Shown here: positions 8,089 through 16,419 of the stretch, in pieces
Position numbering within the stretch: position 1 is the first letter of the stretch
Layout: every line of letters starts with the position of its first letter
NCBI GenBank assembly: GCA_022447665.1
Contig: JAKVAQ010000006.1
Coordinates: 1-64,000 of the forward strand
Origin: Crocinitomicaceae bacterium
GTDB lineage: Bacteria > Bacteroidota > Bacteroidia > Flavobacteriales_D > Crocinitomicaceae
DNA length: 64,000 nucleotides
Reading direction: 5' to 3'
Translations under genes and position numbers: made by a program
The notes under the pieces: model-generated
Told to the model about the DNA's origin: nothing
The model's database searches: none
What the model saw: only the letters and a program-made list of their open reading frames with translations

Positions 8089-10893
8089 TTGTTCAGACAT
8101 TTTTTCATATCGTTATGCTTACTGGCATTTAATTCACTTCATGCCCAGTATCCCAATCGTTTTACCATTGGGAAAGAAGAATTAGAGGGAGCGCATGTCT
8201 ACAATATTTTTCAAGCTTCGGATGGTGTTTATTGGATAGCTACGTCACAAGGATTATATAAATATGACAGCTATGACTTTAAGAAACTTCCATCAAAAGG
8301 AATGGTTGTAGAGTCATACTTTAGTATTAAGGAAAATTATACTGGACAGGTTTTCTGTCATAATTTATCAGGTCAAATTGCAGTAGTAAATCAAGATACT
8401 GTTGATTTATTTTTTGAAATACCAGATTCCTTAAAAAACGCATATATGTTTTATGACTTTGATAAGGAAAACAATCTTGTTATTGGTTCAAAAGCCCTAT
8501 TCAAAGTTAAAGGCAACGAGGTCTCTGATATATGTGTCGACCTTAAGTTTCCTGCTTCATTTACAGATAATGTTCGCATGCCGAATGGAGATTTGATTGT
8601 GATAGGGAATTTTAATAACAAAATAACGATTACTCCTGATGAGTATACTATAAGTAAGATTGTTAGGAGTAGATTCCCGAGAGAGCAAGTTACACCAGTT
8701 TTATTTGAAAATGAGTTGTTATTCATTGGAAAATCGAATGGTGAAATAGTATCAGGAAAACAAAATAAAAACTGGAAAACCAAAGAGAAAGGCTCCACTT
8801 ATTTGTTCAACAACAATGAAGTTTTTGAGCTTGGATTAGTAACCGGCCTTGGAATTATTGGAGATGAAAAAAAGCTTATCGATGATGAGTTTGTATCGTA
8901 TGTTTTTCGAGATAAAGAAGGAAATGTATTAGCGGGAACATTTGGTAAGGGTATCATGGTAGTTCCAAATACAAAAATTCTCACCTGGAATAATTTGGGT
9001 AAAAGATCGCCCTTTCGAATAGAAACAATTTCCGATACTTCGGTGCTAGTTTTGTGCGACGACAAAAGCATATGGGAAATAACTGAAAAAGGAGAAACCA
9101 AAATTATTGAAGAGGCAACGAGTTCAATTACATTATTTGCCATTCCAAATTCCAATTGGATTCTAATTCACGAAAGCTCGAACGCCAAACTATTCAACTT
9201 AAAAACAAAAGAAAAAATAGTCCTCCATATAGGTTGTCCAAAGTCTTTTAAGCAAATTTCTAATAACCTGTTTTTATGTGCTAGTGAACTCGGGATGATT
9301 GAATTAAAATTAACACTGAATCAGGGCAAACTGGAAGTTGAAGACAAACATGTTTATGGTGTATACAGTAGAAGTTATTCTGGCTTTTTCAACAAAGAGA
9401 ATAATTATTTATATGCCGGTACGCGTTACGGTTTAAAAGTGGGCGATAATGATACGTTGATTGAGATAAAAATTGATGGACAAAGAATTTCTACAAAGGA
9501 TGCAATTTACTTCAATAATCAAGTTCTTTTGGGAACTGGAGCACATGGTATTCTGGTGCTTGAAGATGATAAAGTAGTGAAACGGATCAACGAATCCTCA
9601 GGATTATCTAATAATTGGGTGCGAAACTTTCAACCTTATGGAAATAAATTAATGTGCCTAACGGGACATGGTATTGACTTATTGAACAAAGACCATGAAG
9701 TAGTATGGTCAATTAATGAAATCAATGGTTTGGCAAGTAAGGGGTATTTAGATGCAGCCTTTACAAAAAATAAGTCCTGGTTTTTAGGTGCTGATTACGT
9801 TGAATGGTCTGATTTGGAGGAGTACCTGCAGCCTGTCCAATATCCAACACTAAGTGTCAACTACTATGGCATAGACAATGAAACCATCGATACTTCGACA
9901 CACGAGTTTTCATTCGACCAATCAGGTTTAAAAATTGAGTTTAGCGCCCCTTCAATAAAGCATAAAAAGTTCATTCAGTATGAATATAGAATGATTGGTT
10001 TAGATTCAGCATGGCGTAAAAAAACCGATTATTATGACAGGATAGTAGAATACGAGTTTTTACCAGAAGGTCATTATAGGTTTGAGGCCCGATTGAAAAT
10101 CAATTCTTATCAATCGGATGTTCAATCGTTTTCCTTTAAAATATTTCCACCGTTTTGGCGCACTTGGTGGTTCTATATTGGTATTGCCCTATCCATAGTG
10201 GTACTAATGTGGTTAGTGTTTAGATTTCAGTTAGGAAGACAGCGAAAAATTGCCAGAATTGAAAGAGATGCGGTAGCTTCTAAACTGAAGGCCGTTCAAT
10301 CGCAAATGAACCCTCATTTTATCTTTAACTCTCTCAACTCTATACAAGACTTAGTATTAGACAAGGAAGGTCAAAACGCTTATATTTATTTGAATAAGTT
10401 TTCATTTTTAATGCGTAGCGTCCTTGAATTTTCACAAAAAGAATTCATTCATATTGATAATGAGTTAGCCCTATTAGAAGTTTACCTTGACCTCGAAAAA
10501 CTGAGGTTCGAAGAAGATTTTAATTATACATTAGAATGCAATGTAGAAGAGGTTCAAGTGCCTCCAATGCTTATACAACCTTTTGTTGAAAACGCTATTA
10601 AGCATGGGCTTTTGCATAAGGAAGGTCAGAGAGATTTAAAAATTTCCATTGATTTAAAAGACGAAGTACTTTGGTGTAGAATTGAAGACAATGGAGTGGG
10701 GCGAAAACGTGCCGAGGAAATAAAAAAACGTAAAGGGGGCGATCATAAATCCTTTTCAGTTGCGGCAACTATGGATAGACTGGATGTTTTAAAATCAGTT
10801 TTTGACCAAGAATTCTTCATCGAGTATGAAGATTTGGAGAACGAAAAGGGCACAATAGTCCACATTCAAATGCCATTTAGAAGAAAATATTAG
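8089..10893 (+). CDS. Sensor histidine kinase, LytS type, with two-component beta-propeller
   Basis: The 934-residue membrane sensor has a signal peptide (residues 1-19, MFRHFFISLCLLAFNSLHAQ), a periplasmic seven-bladed propeller of the two-component-regulator type (about 25-570), a Y_Y_Y-like immunoglobulin domain (about 600-700), one transmembrane helix (about 702-725) and a cytoplasmic His_kinase domain. That domain has the phospho-acceptor motif QMNPHFIFNSLNSI (His near 742) and a HATPase with PFVENAIKHGL and EDNGVG. The start is TTG at 8089: it begins the signal peptide, and an in-frame stop lies just upstream. It probably phosphorylates the LytTR regulator encoded 73 bases downstream. 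The ligand is unknown. Confidence 0.9.
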   Translation: MFRHFFISLCLLAFNSLHAQYPNRFTIGKEELEGAHVYNIFQASDGVYWIATSQGLYKYDSYDFKKLPSKGMVVESYFSIKENYTGQVFCHNLSGQIAVVNQDTVDLFFEIPDSLKNAYMFYDFDKENNLVIGSKALFKVKGNEVSDICVDLKFPASFTDNVRMPNGDLIVIGNFNNKITITPDEYTISKIVRSRFPREQVTPVLFENELLFIGKSNGEIVSGKQNKNWKTKEKGSTYLFNNNEVFELGLVTGLGIIGDEKKLIDDEFVSYVFRDKEGNVLAGTFGKGIMVVPNTKILTWNNLGKRSPFRIETISDTSVLVLCDDKSIWEITEKGETKIIEEATSSITLFAIPNSNWILIHESSNAKLFNLKTKEKIVLHIGCPKSFKQISNNLFLCASELGMIELKLTLNQGKLEVEDKHVYGVYSRSYSGFFNKENNYLYAGTRYGLKVGDNDTLIEIKIDGQRISTKDAIYFNNQVLLGTGAHGILVLEDDKVVKRINESSGLSNNWVRNFQPYGNKLMCLTGHGIDLLNKDHEVVWSINEINGLASKGYLDAAFTKNKSWFLGADYVEWSDLEEYLQPVQYPTLSVNYYGIDNETIDTSTHEFSFDQSGLKIEFSAPSIKHKKFIQYEYRMIGLDSAWRKKTDYYDRIVEYEFLPEGHYRFEARLKINSYQSDVQSFSFKIFPPFWRTWWFYIGIALSIVVLMWLVFRFQLGRQRKIARIERDAVASKLKAVQSQMNPHFIFNSLNSIQDLVLDKEGQNAYIYLNKFSFLMRSVLEFSQKEFIHIDNELALLEVYLDLEKLRFEEDFNYTLECNVEEVQVPPMLIQPFVENAIKHGLLHKEGQRDLKISIDLKDEVLWCRIEDNGVGRKRAEEIKKRKGGDHKSFSVAATMDRLDVLKSVFDQEFFIEYEDLENEKGTIVHIQMPFRRKY

Positions 10894-10966
10894 TCATTGC
10901 TAAACAATAATTAACTATTCATAAATTTTTAGAGGAACAAAGGGTATTTAAAAAGATATTTGTTTT

Positions 10967-11704
10967 GTGAAAATTAAGAGTATCATCATCGATGACGAGA
11001 GAAGAGCAAGAGGAATTCTCAGAAAGCTCTTGGCTAGTAACGCTCCAAACGTTGAGGTTGTTGAGGAAGCTGGAAACTTAAAAGATGGCGTTGAACTCAT
11101 ACGTCAGTGTAATCCAGATGTAGTTTTCTTGGACATTGATATGCCGAATTATGCGGGTCATGAAATAGGAAAGTTTTTCGATAAAATTGATTTCGAAATT
11201 ATTTTCGTTACGGCTTATGATTCCTTTGCTATAAAGGCTTTCGAAATGGCCGCTATTGATTATTTGCTCAAGCCAATTGATATTTCAAGATTGAATGAAG
11301 CAGTGGATAAGCTAACATCAAAGTTAGAAACAAGAGAAAATGAACTCAATTATAAAGTCCTCCTCGACTCCCTTGAAAATAAGGAGAGTCAGACGATAGT
11401 GGTCTCGTTTAAAGGAAATAAAAAGGCGATTAAGCTCTCCGAAATTGTTGCCGTGGAGGCAAGTTCAGCCTATAGTATTATTCACACTAAATCAGGAGAA
11501 GAATATCTGTATAGTAGAAACTTGAAGTTCTTTGAAGATCTTTTTGAAGATATGGTAGAGTTCTTTCGATCACATAAATCTTGGATTATCAATACCAAAA
11601 GTGTTAGTTCCTTTTCAAAATCTAAGTTAATTATACAGCTTGACAGTGGAATAGAAGCCAAGCTTTCTAAGTTTAAAAAGGGCGAATTCATTAAGCTAGT
11701 GTAA
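10967..11704 (+). CDS. LytTR-family response regulator
   Basis: This 245-residue regulator has an N-terminal receiver domain (about 1-120) with acidic DDE residues near position 10, phospho-acceptor Asp in VVFLDIDMP (about 55), T in FVTAYD and K in YLLKPI. The C-terminal LytTR DNA-binding domain spans about 140-240 (AVEASSAYSIIHTKSGEEYLYSRNL, FFRSHKSWIIN). The start codon is GTG. It is paired with the LytS-type kinase upstream. LytTR proteins bind imperfect direct repeats about two helical turns apart, and such a repeat with 20-bp period begins eight bases after this stop codon. Confidence 0.92.
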   Translation: MKIKSIIIDDERRARGILRKLLASNAPNVEVVEEAGNLKDGVELIRQCNPDVVFLDIDMPNYAGHEIGKFFDKIDFEIIFVTAYDSFAIKAFEMAAIDYLLKPIDISRLNEAVDKLTSKLETRENELNYKVLLDSLENKESQTIVVSFKGNKKAIKLSEIVAVEASSAYSIIHTKSGEEYLYSRNLKFFEDLFEDMVEFFRSHKSWIINTKSVSSFSKSKLIIQLDSGIEAKLSKFKKGEFIKLV

Positions 11705-11711
11705 AAAACAG

Positions 11712-11746
11712 GGTCGTTCCTAAAAAAAATTGGTCATTCGTAAAAA
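11712..11746. promoter_or_regulatory. Imperfect direct repeat, 20-bp period: candidate LytTR operator
   Basis: GGTCGTTCCTAAAAA at 11712-11726 and GGTCATTCGTAAAAA at 11732-11746 match at 13 of 15 positions and repeat with a 20-bp period, about two helical turns. This is the geometry bound by LytTR domains. The repeat lies directly downstream of the LytTR gene and about 30 bases before the likely start of the structured RNA. Confidence 0.5.
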
Positions 11747-11774
11747 TTGAACGGCAAGAGCCTCTTCTTTGATG

Positions 11775-11940
11775 TATCATTGCCCCGATTTAAGTGCTAA
11801 GTGCATCTAACGCGGGGGCAAGATGCATGAAACTATATCTCGAGCAACCACTGGGATATAGATTGTTAATGAAGTAAGGGAGCTAGCTAACCGTTAAACC
11901 CTACATAAAAGAGAGAGTTCTGAAGAGTTCTCTCTTTTTT
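11775..11940 (+). ncRNA. Candidate structured small RNA with possible pseudoknot and terminator
   Basis: No reading frame explains this intergenic stretch, but it is dense in complementary segments. TTGCCCC (11780-11786) pairs with GGGGCAA (11815-11821). TGCATCT (11802-11808), inside that loop, pairs with AGATGCA (11821-11827), giving an H-type pseudoknot or two exclusive hairpins. CTATATCTC (11833-11841) pairs with GGGATATAG (11853-11861), with one U-G pair. AGGG (11877-11880) can pair with CCCT (11899-11902). A Rho-independent terminator closes the element at 11907-11940. A degenerate -7 box (TTTG at 11768-11771) would start the RNA near 11776. It matches no RNA family I can name. It could be a regulatory RNA controlled by the adjacent LytTR system. 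Confidence 0.5.
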
Positions 11941-11943
11941 ATT
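11907..11943. terminator. Rho-independent terminator
   Basis: AAAAGAGAGA pairs with TCTCTCTTTT across a loop that can itself pair partly, followed by a T-rich tail. The A-rich left flank lets it work on both strands, so it can end the rightward RNA and also the convergent gene ending at 11944. Confidence 0.75.
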
Positions 11944-12486
11944 TTAAGACTCTATTCTGTCCAAGTCATCAAAACCTATGGCATGATAAAGAACACTTAC
12001 AAGATGTAAAGTTTGATCACGTTGAGAACCCTGCCCCGACCTGGCAATAACCCAAACACCTAAAATTACAGCCAGTGTTATTGGGAAGCACCAAATCCAA
12101 GGAGTTTTAATTCCAAAACTCCACTGACTTAGTCCATATAAACCACCGAATACAGAAAGTACACTCAAGAAAGAGTAAATAAATACAAAAAGCATCCAAC
12201 CATTTCCTTGTGGACCAACAAGAACTCGAATTACAGTTTTACCAGGATAATCATATTCGTCCTTTTCAACAGTAATTCGCAATTCAGGCGACCAAAAAGT
12301 TCGGCCCTCATAATCGGGAATATCCAGGTAGTATTGATTTAGTACCTTTTTTCCGACTACCGTGCGGTCTTCATTGATAAAAGCCTTAAGTCGAGAAAAT
12401 ACTTCCTCTTCTTCTAAATCAGTTATTAATTTAAAGCGAGGATGTATTTCACTGTCCAAATGATGGTCTTTCTTATTAAATGGCAA
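11944..12486 (-). CDS. Hypothetical protein with two transmembrane helices
   Basis: I do not recognise this 180-residue protein. The N-terminal 95 residues are soluble and charged. A hydrophobic helix (about 97-118, GWMLFVFIYSFLSVLSVFGGL) and a second one (about 128-150, WIWCFPITLAVILGVWVIA) follow, joined by a short Gly/Trp-containing loop, then a 30-residue soluble tail. With an even number of helices both ends should lie on the same side of the inner membrane. It is transcribed convergently with the LytTR/RNA unit, separated by a bidirectional terminator, and lies divergent from the broken gene at 12636. A hairpin or operator at 12541-12562 lies in the divergent gap. Confidence 0.7.
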   Translation of the reverse strand: MPFNKKDHHLDSEIHPRFKLITDLEEEEVFSRLKAFINEDRTVVGKKVLNQYYLDIPDYEGRTFWSPELRITVEKDEYDYPGKTVIRVLVGPQGNGWMLFVFIYSFLSVLSVFGGLYGLSQWSFGIKTPWIWCFPITLAVILGVWVIARSGQGSQRDQTLHLVSVLYHAIGFDDLDRIES

Positions 12487-12540
12487 AGTCGGTACTTAAA
12501 CTCAGAATTTATTGATTCAATGAAACATGTAAAAATATGT

Positions 12541-12562
12541 AGACCTGATTTTGGTCAGGTCT
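12541..12562. promoter_or_regulatory. Perfect 8-bp-arm inverted repeat in a divergent intergenic region
   Basis: AGACCTGA and TCAGGTCT flank a six-base loop. The element sits between divergent genes starting at 12486 (minus) and 12636 (plus). It is not followed by a T-tract on the plus strand, which favours an operator over a terminator. Confidence 0.35.
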
Positions 12563-12635
12563 GTTCAAGGGTGTCTGCCTTTTATTCAAATAAGATTGAT
12601 AGAACAATAGAGGCTTAGTCCTGTTTATAATAAAC

Positions 12636-12902
12636 ATGAAAAAACTTCGCATACCAGTAATTCTCGTCACTTTATACCTCTGCTTGTACGCGGCAATACC
12701 TGAACTTGGTCTTCCAATGAATTTATTTTTCGTAATGTTTGGATTGTCCCCATTACTAGTAATAGGTTTGGTTTATCGGGTCCGTAAAAAAGGAGTAGCA
12801 TCTGAGCGCACATGGGAAGAAGGTTAGTTTTATGATGATGCGGAGCATATGCATAATATTCCCGACGAAGAAACAATGATGGATGAGATCCATGAAGATT
12901 AA
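12636..12902 (+). pseudogene. Small membrane protein interrupted by an in-frame TAG
   Basis: The frame opens at an ATG at 12636 with two hydrophobic helices (about residues 5-22 and 28-46, separated by PELGLPMN), then a basic stretch VYRVRKKG. It meets TAG at 12825-12827 after TWEEG. The same frame continues with a strongly acidic, protein-like tail (FYDDAEHMHNIPDEETMMDE) to TAA at 12900-12902. TGG or CAG to TAG would explain the stop. The restored protein is 88 residues. I do not recognise the family. The truncated 63-residue product still keeps both helices and might be functional. Confidence 0.6.
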
Positions 12903-12988
12903 ATGAGTTCTACTTCGTTTTAATCCGACTAAAAATTTAGGATAAATTAAGACTCATTTTATATCATTTCAACCCCTAACTTACGTTG

Positions 12989-12996
12989 TATATTTG
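12989..12996 (+). promoter_or_regulatory. Candidate -7 box of the mevalonate operon
   Basis: TATATTTG matches TAnnTTTG and lies about 80 bases before the HMG-CoA reductase ATG at 13076. No clear TTG -33 element stands at the normal spacing, so this is a candidate only. Confidence 0.4.
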
Positions 12997-13075
12997 AACA
13001 ATAGTTTACGAAAACTGTTTTCGCTGTAGAGACACATTGTGAAAATTGACTATTTTTACTATAGCATTCAACCTT

Positions 13076-14410
13076 ATGGAAGAAAAAATAAAAGGTTTTT
13101 CCAAGCTATCTAAGAATGGAAAAATAGAATGGCTGTTAAACAGCTACTTTGAAGGAGACGAATCAGTTCTAGATTTGTTAAAGTCATATTGGCATGTTAA
13201 TACTGATATTCAGAGAAGACATGATGACTTCATAGAAAACGCAGTTACTAACTTTTACATTCCTTTTGGGGTGGCGCCAAATTTCCGCATTAACGGAAAA
13301 AACTATTGTATTCCTTTTGCAATTGAGGAATCATCAGTAGTAGCTGCTTCGGCAAAGGCAGCTTCGTTCTGGTTCGATAGAGGCGGGTTTAAAAGTGAAG
13401 TAATAAGTACAAAAAAAATTGGACACGTACATTTTACATGGGACGCTGATAAATCTAAGATCCAAGAATTCTTCAATACTTTAAAAGAAGAACTTCATAG
13501 TGGAGCACAAGACCTAACGGCGAACATGCAAAAAAGGGGTGGAGGTATTTCAGACATTGAGCTGGTAGATAAAACGGCTGATGAGCCAAATTACTATCAA
13601 ATCAAAGGAACATTTGAAACACAAGACGCTATGGGGGCGAATTTTATCAATTCTATCCTTGAACGTTGGTCAAGTATTTGGAAAGAAAAAGCGGCTAAAT
13701 CTTCTCTTTTCACTGAGGAGGAAAAAGAAGGATTACTGATTGTAATGTGCATCCTTTCTAATTATACACCGGAGTGCATTGTGCGTTCAGAGGTTTCTTG
13801 TAAGGTGGAAGATTTATTCAATGATAAGTCAGAGTTTCCTTCGGAGCTGTTTGCAGAGAAGTTCAAGCAAGCAATTCGTATTGCGAACATTGAGCCATAC
13901 AGAGCAACAACACACAACAAAGGGATCATGAACGGTATTGATGCAGTAGTCATTGCTACTGGAAATGATTTTAGAGCAGTTGAGGCGTGTGCACATGCTT
14001 ATGCTTCAAGAGACGGACAATATCGAAGCTTGACGCAATGTGAGGTTAAAGACGGAGTTTTTAGATTCTGGATTGATTTACCAATTGCTGTAGGTACTGT
14101 AGGAGGAATTACTTCTCTTCACCCAATGGTTAAATTTGCCCATGACTTACTTGGTAAGCCAGATTCGAAGGAGTTAATGCAAATTATTTCTTGTGCTGGA
14201 TTAGCACAGAACTTCGGGGCTGTTGCTTCATTAGTGACAACGGGTATTCAAAAAGGACACATGAAAATGCACCTTAAGAACATCATGAATCAGCTTGAAG
14301 TAGCACCAGAAGATCAAGTTAAAATTGCTGCATATTTTGAAGACAGAGTGGTTAGTTTTAGTGAAGTAGAGAGTTATTACAACAAAATATGCGGGAGAAT
14401 CAATAAGTAA
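13076..14410 (+). CDS. Hydroxymethylglutaryl-CoA reductase, class II type
   Basis: This enzyme reduces HMG-CoA to mevalonate, the committed step of isoprenoid synthesis through the mevalonate pathway. The ATG at 13076 (MEEKIKGFSKLS) is preferred over the upstream in-frame codon at 13046, whose extension looks unrelated. Catalytic elements are all visible: Glu in IENAVTNFYIPFGVAP (about 54), the DAMGAN motif, Lys in HNKGIMNGIDAVV, Asp in ATGNDFRA, and His in GIQKGHMKM near the C-terminus. DAMGAN and the overall length of 444 residues fit the bacterial class II enzymes. It is the first gene of a four-gene operon, with the next start three bases after its stop. Confidence 0.93.
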   Translation: MEEKIKGFSKLSKNGKIEWLLNSYFEGDESVLDLLKSYWHVNTDIQRRHDDFIENAVTNFYIPFGVAPNFRINGKNYCIPFAIEESSVVAASAKAASFWFDRGGFKSEVISTKKIGHVHFTWDADKSKIQEFFNTLKEELHSGAQDLTANMQKRGGGISDIELVDKTADEPNYYQIKGTFETQDAMGANFINSILERWSSIWKEKAAKSSLFTEEEKEGLLIVMCILSNYTPECIVRSEVSCKVEDLFNDKSEFPSELFAEKFKQAIRIANIEPYRATTHNKGIMNGIDAVVIATGNDFRAVEACAHAYASRDGQYRSLTQCEVKDGVFRFWIDLPIAVGTVGGITSLHPMVKFAHDLLGKPDSKELMQIISCAGLAQNFGAVASLVTTGIQKGHMKMHLKNIMNQLEVAPEDQVKIAAYFEDRVVSFSEVESYYNKICGRINK

Positions 14411-14413
14411 GTA

Positions 14414-15352
14414 GTGGACACAGATAGGGAAACTTACTTTAAATCTCACGGAAAGCTTTTATTAACAGGAGAATACCTTGTCCTTAAGGGGGCTAAGGCC
14501 TTGGGTTTACGCGCTAATTTTGCTCAAAATTTTAGTGTTAAGGATAATAAATCTACCAAGGGCCAAATACATTGGCTGGCCAAAAATATTAAGGGTGAAA
14601 TCTGGTACGAAGGGAACTTTCACATTGAAGACGGTAAAGTTTTACCCTCTGAAGAAAGTCAAAATGATATTTCTCTAAAATTGGCGAAGGCGTTACAATT
14701 TGTAAATGATAAAACAGATTGCTTTTCTAATCAATCTTTCAACTTCACTTCAGAAGTTGAGTTTCCGAGGGAATGGGGTTTAGGAACAAGTTCAACTATG
14801 TTAGCAAACCTATCGAAATGGTCATCTGTTGATCCTTTTGAACTATTAAAAAACACATTTGGAGGAAGTGGTTATGATGTTGCAGTAGCTATGACCAATA
14901 GGCACATTCTTTACACTTTAAACCAAGATGAAAGAAATATAGAAACAGTAAGTTTTTCTCCTGCATTTAAAGAGCATATCTTTTTTGTTTATTTAAATGA
15001 GAAGAGAGATTCGCAAAATGCCGTAGCGTCTTTTAAGAAGTATGCTGAAAGTGAAAAAGTGATTGAGGCCATTGCTGAAATAAACGAAATAACAAAATTA
15101 GTTTCTGAGACCAATTCTTTGAAGGAGTTCGAAGATGCGTTGAAGAGACATGAACGAATTTTATCAGATATCCTCAATGAGGTTCCCGTGAAAGAAAGAC
15201 TTTTTTCGGATTACACAGGAGGTATCTGTAAATCCTTAGGAGCCTGGGGTGGTGACTTTATTATGGTTACTGGAAAAAAAGAAGATTTAAAGTACTTTAG
15301 TAACAAAGGCTACAATACAATTTTGAGTTTTAAAGAAATGATTTGCGAATGA
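14414..15352 (+). CDS. GYDIA-family GHMP kinase
   Basis: The 312-residue protein belongs to the GHMP kinase superfamily. It has an N-terminal GKLLLTGEYLVLKGA segment, the ATP-binding glycine loop GLGTSSTMLANL (about 120-130) and the eponymous GSGYDVAVA motif (about 155). Proteins of this type lie in flavobacterial mevalonate operons between HMG-CoA reductase and the decarboxylase. No ordinary phosphomevalonate kinase is encoded in this operon, so this protein is the natural candidate for that step, but that is inference. The start is GTG at 14414, and the stop overlaps the next ATG in ATGA. Confidence 0.85.
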   Translation: MDTDRETYFKSHGKLLLTGEYLVLKGAKALGLRANFAQNFSVKDNKSTKGQIHWLAKNIKGEIWYEGNFHIEDGKVLPSEESQNDISLKLAKALQFVNDKTDCFSNQSFNFTSEVEFPREWGLGTSSTMLANLSKWSSVDPFELLKNTFGGSGYDVAVAMTNRHILYTLNQDERNIETVSFSPAFKEHIFFVYLNEKRDSQNAVASFKKYAESEKVIEAIAEINEITKLVSETNSLKEFEDALKRHERILSDILNEVPVKERLFSDYTGGICKSLGAWGGDFIMVTGKKEDLKYFSNKGYNTILSFKEMICE

Positions 15353-16419
15353 GTGAAACGATATTAACAGTGAAAAAAGCGACAATTGAATATCAATCAC
15401 CAAGTAATATAGCTTTGGTGAAGTACTGGGGAAAAAAGGGAGTACAAATCCCTATGAACCCATCAATTTCCTTCACGCTCTCGAATTGTGCAACTACTAC
15501 TTCTGTTGAATTTGAGCATTCAACTGAAGAAGAAGAAGTAGCATTTGAGTTTTTGTTTGAAGGAGAGCCAAAGCCCTCATTTCATCCTAAACTAGCCAAG
15601 TTCTTTAGTTTGGTAACGCAGGATTTTCCAGAGTTAAAACAGTATCGTTTAACTATTAATTCTTCAAATTCTTTCCCACATAGTAGTGGTATCGCATCAT
15701 CGGCCTCGGCTATGTCAGCTTTAGCACTTTGTTTAGGAGATTTTGAGAAGAAGTTAAAAGAAGACAATTACCCTTATAACATACAAGAAAGAGTATCTCA
15801 TTGGGCCCGTTTAGGTTCCGGATCTGCTTGTAGATCTGTTTTTCCTGGTTTAGCACTTTGGGGAAAGACACCTGAAGTTGAAGGAAGTAGTGATGAATTT
15901 GCTATTGAAGTGGATGATGTTGCTCCTGTTTTTAAAGATTATTGTGACATCGTTTTATTGGTTGATAAGGGTAAAAAGAAGATATCAAGTACTGTTGGTC
16001 ATCAGCTAATGGATGGTCATCCGTATGCAAATGCACGAATAAATCACGCAAATGAGAACCTTGGAAGATTAATGAAAATCTTACAAAAAGGCGACGTTGA
16101 TGATTTTATAGAAGTGGTTGAAAATGAAGCGCTTACTCTACACGCGATGATGTTAGCATCCAATCCTGGATTCTTCCTTATTCACGATGGTACGTTGAAA
16201 ATAATTGAAAAAATCCGCTATTTTCGTGAACAAGAAGGTGTTAAATTGTGTTTCACTTTGGATGCTGGTGCGAATGTACATTTGCTTTACCCGAAAGAAG
16301 ACCATGACACAGTAACGGCATTTGTTATTGAAAATCTTTTGGAATATTGCGAAAATGAAGCGTACATTTGCGATAGTGTAGGAAGAGGGCCGAAAAGATT
16401 AAATGAAATTTATGAATAG
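15349..16419 (+). CDS. mvaD: Diphosphomevalonate decarboxylase family protein
   Basis: This enzyme performs the ATP-dependent decarboxylation of mevalonate diphosphate to isopentenyl diphosphate. Diagnostic segments are the N-terminal SNIALVKYWGKK, the ATP loop PHSSGIASSASAMSAL (about residues 105-120), GSGSACRSVFPGLALWG and the catalytic Asp in FTLDAGANVHLLY. The ATG at 15349 overlaps the stop of the upstream kinase by four bases, a sign of translational coupling. An upstream TTG at 15343 is less likely. The relatives include mevalonate 3,5-bisphosphate decarboxylases, but the conserved residues fit the usual bacterial and eukaryotic enzyme. Confidence 0.9.
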   Translation: MSETILTVKKATIEYQSPSNIALVKYWGKKGVQIPMNPSISFTLSNCATTTSVEFEHSTEEEEVAFEFLFEGEPKPSFHPKLAKFFSLVTQDFPELKQYRLTINSSNSFPHSSGIASSASAMSALALCLGDFEKKLKEDNYPYNIQERVSHWARLGSGSACRSVFPGLALWGKTPEVEGSSDEFAIEVDDVAPVFKDYCDIVLLVDKGKKKISSTVGHQLMDGHPYANARINHANENLGRLMKILQKGDVDDFIEVVENEALTLHAMMLASNPGFFLIHDGTLKIIEKIRYFREQEGVKLCFTLDAGANVHLLYPKEDHDTVTAFVIENLLEYCENEAYICDSVGRGPKRLNEIYE

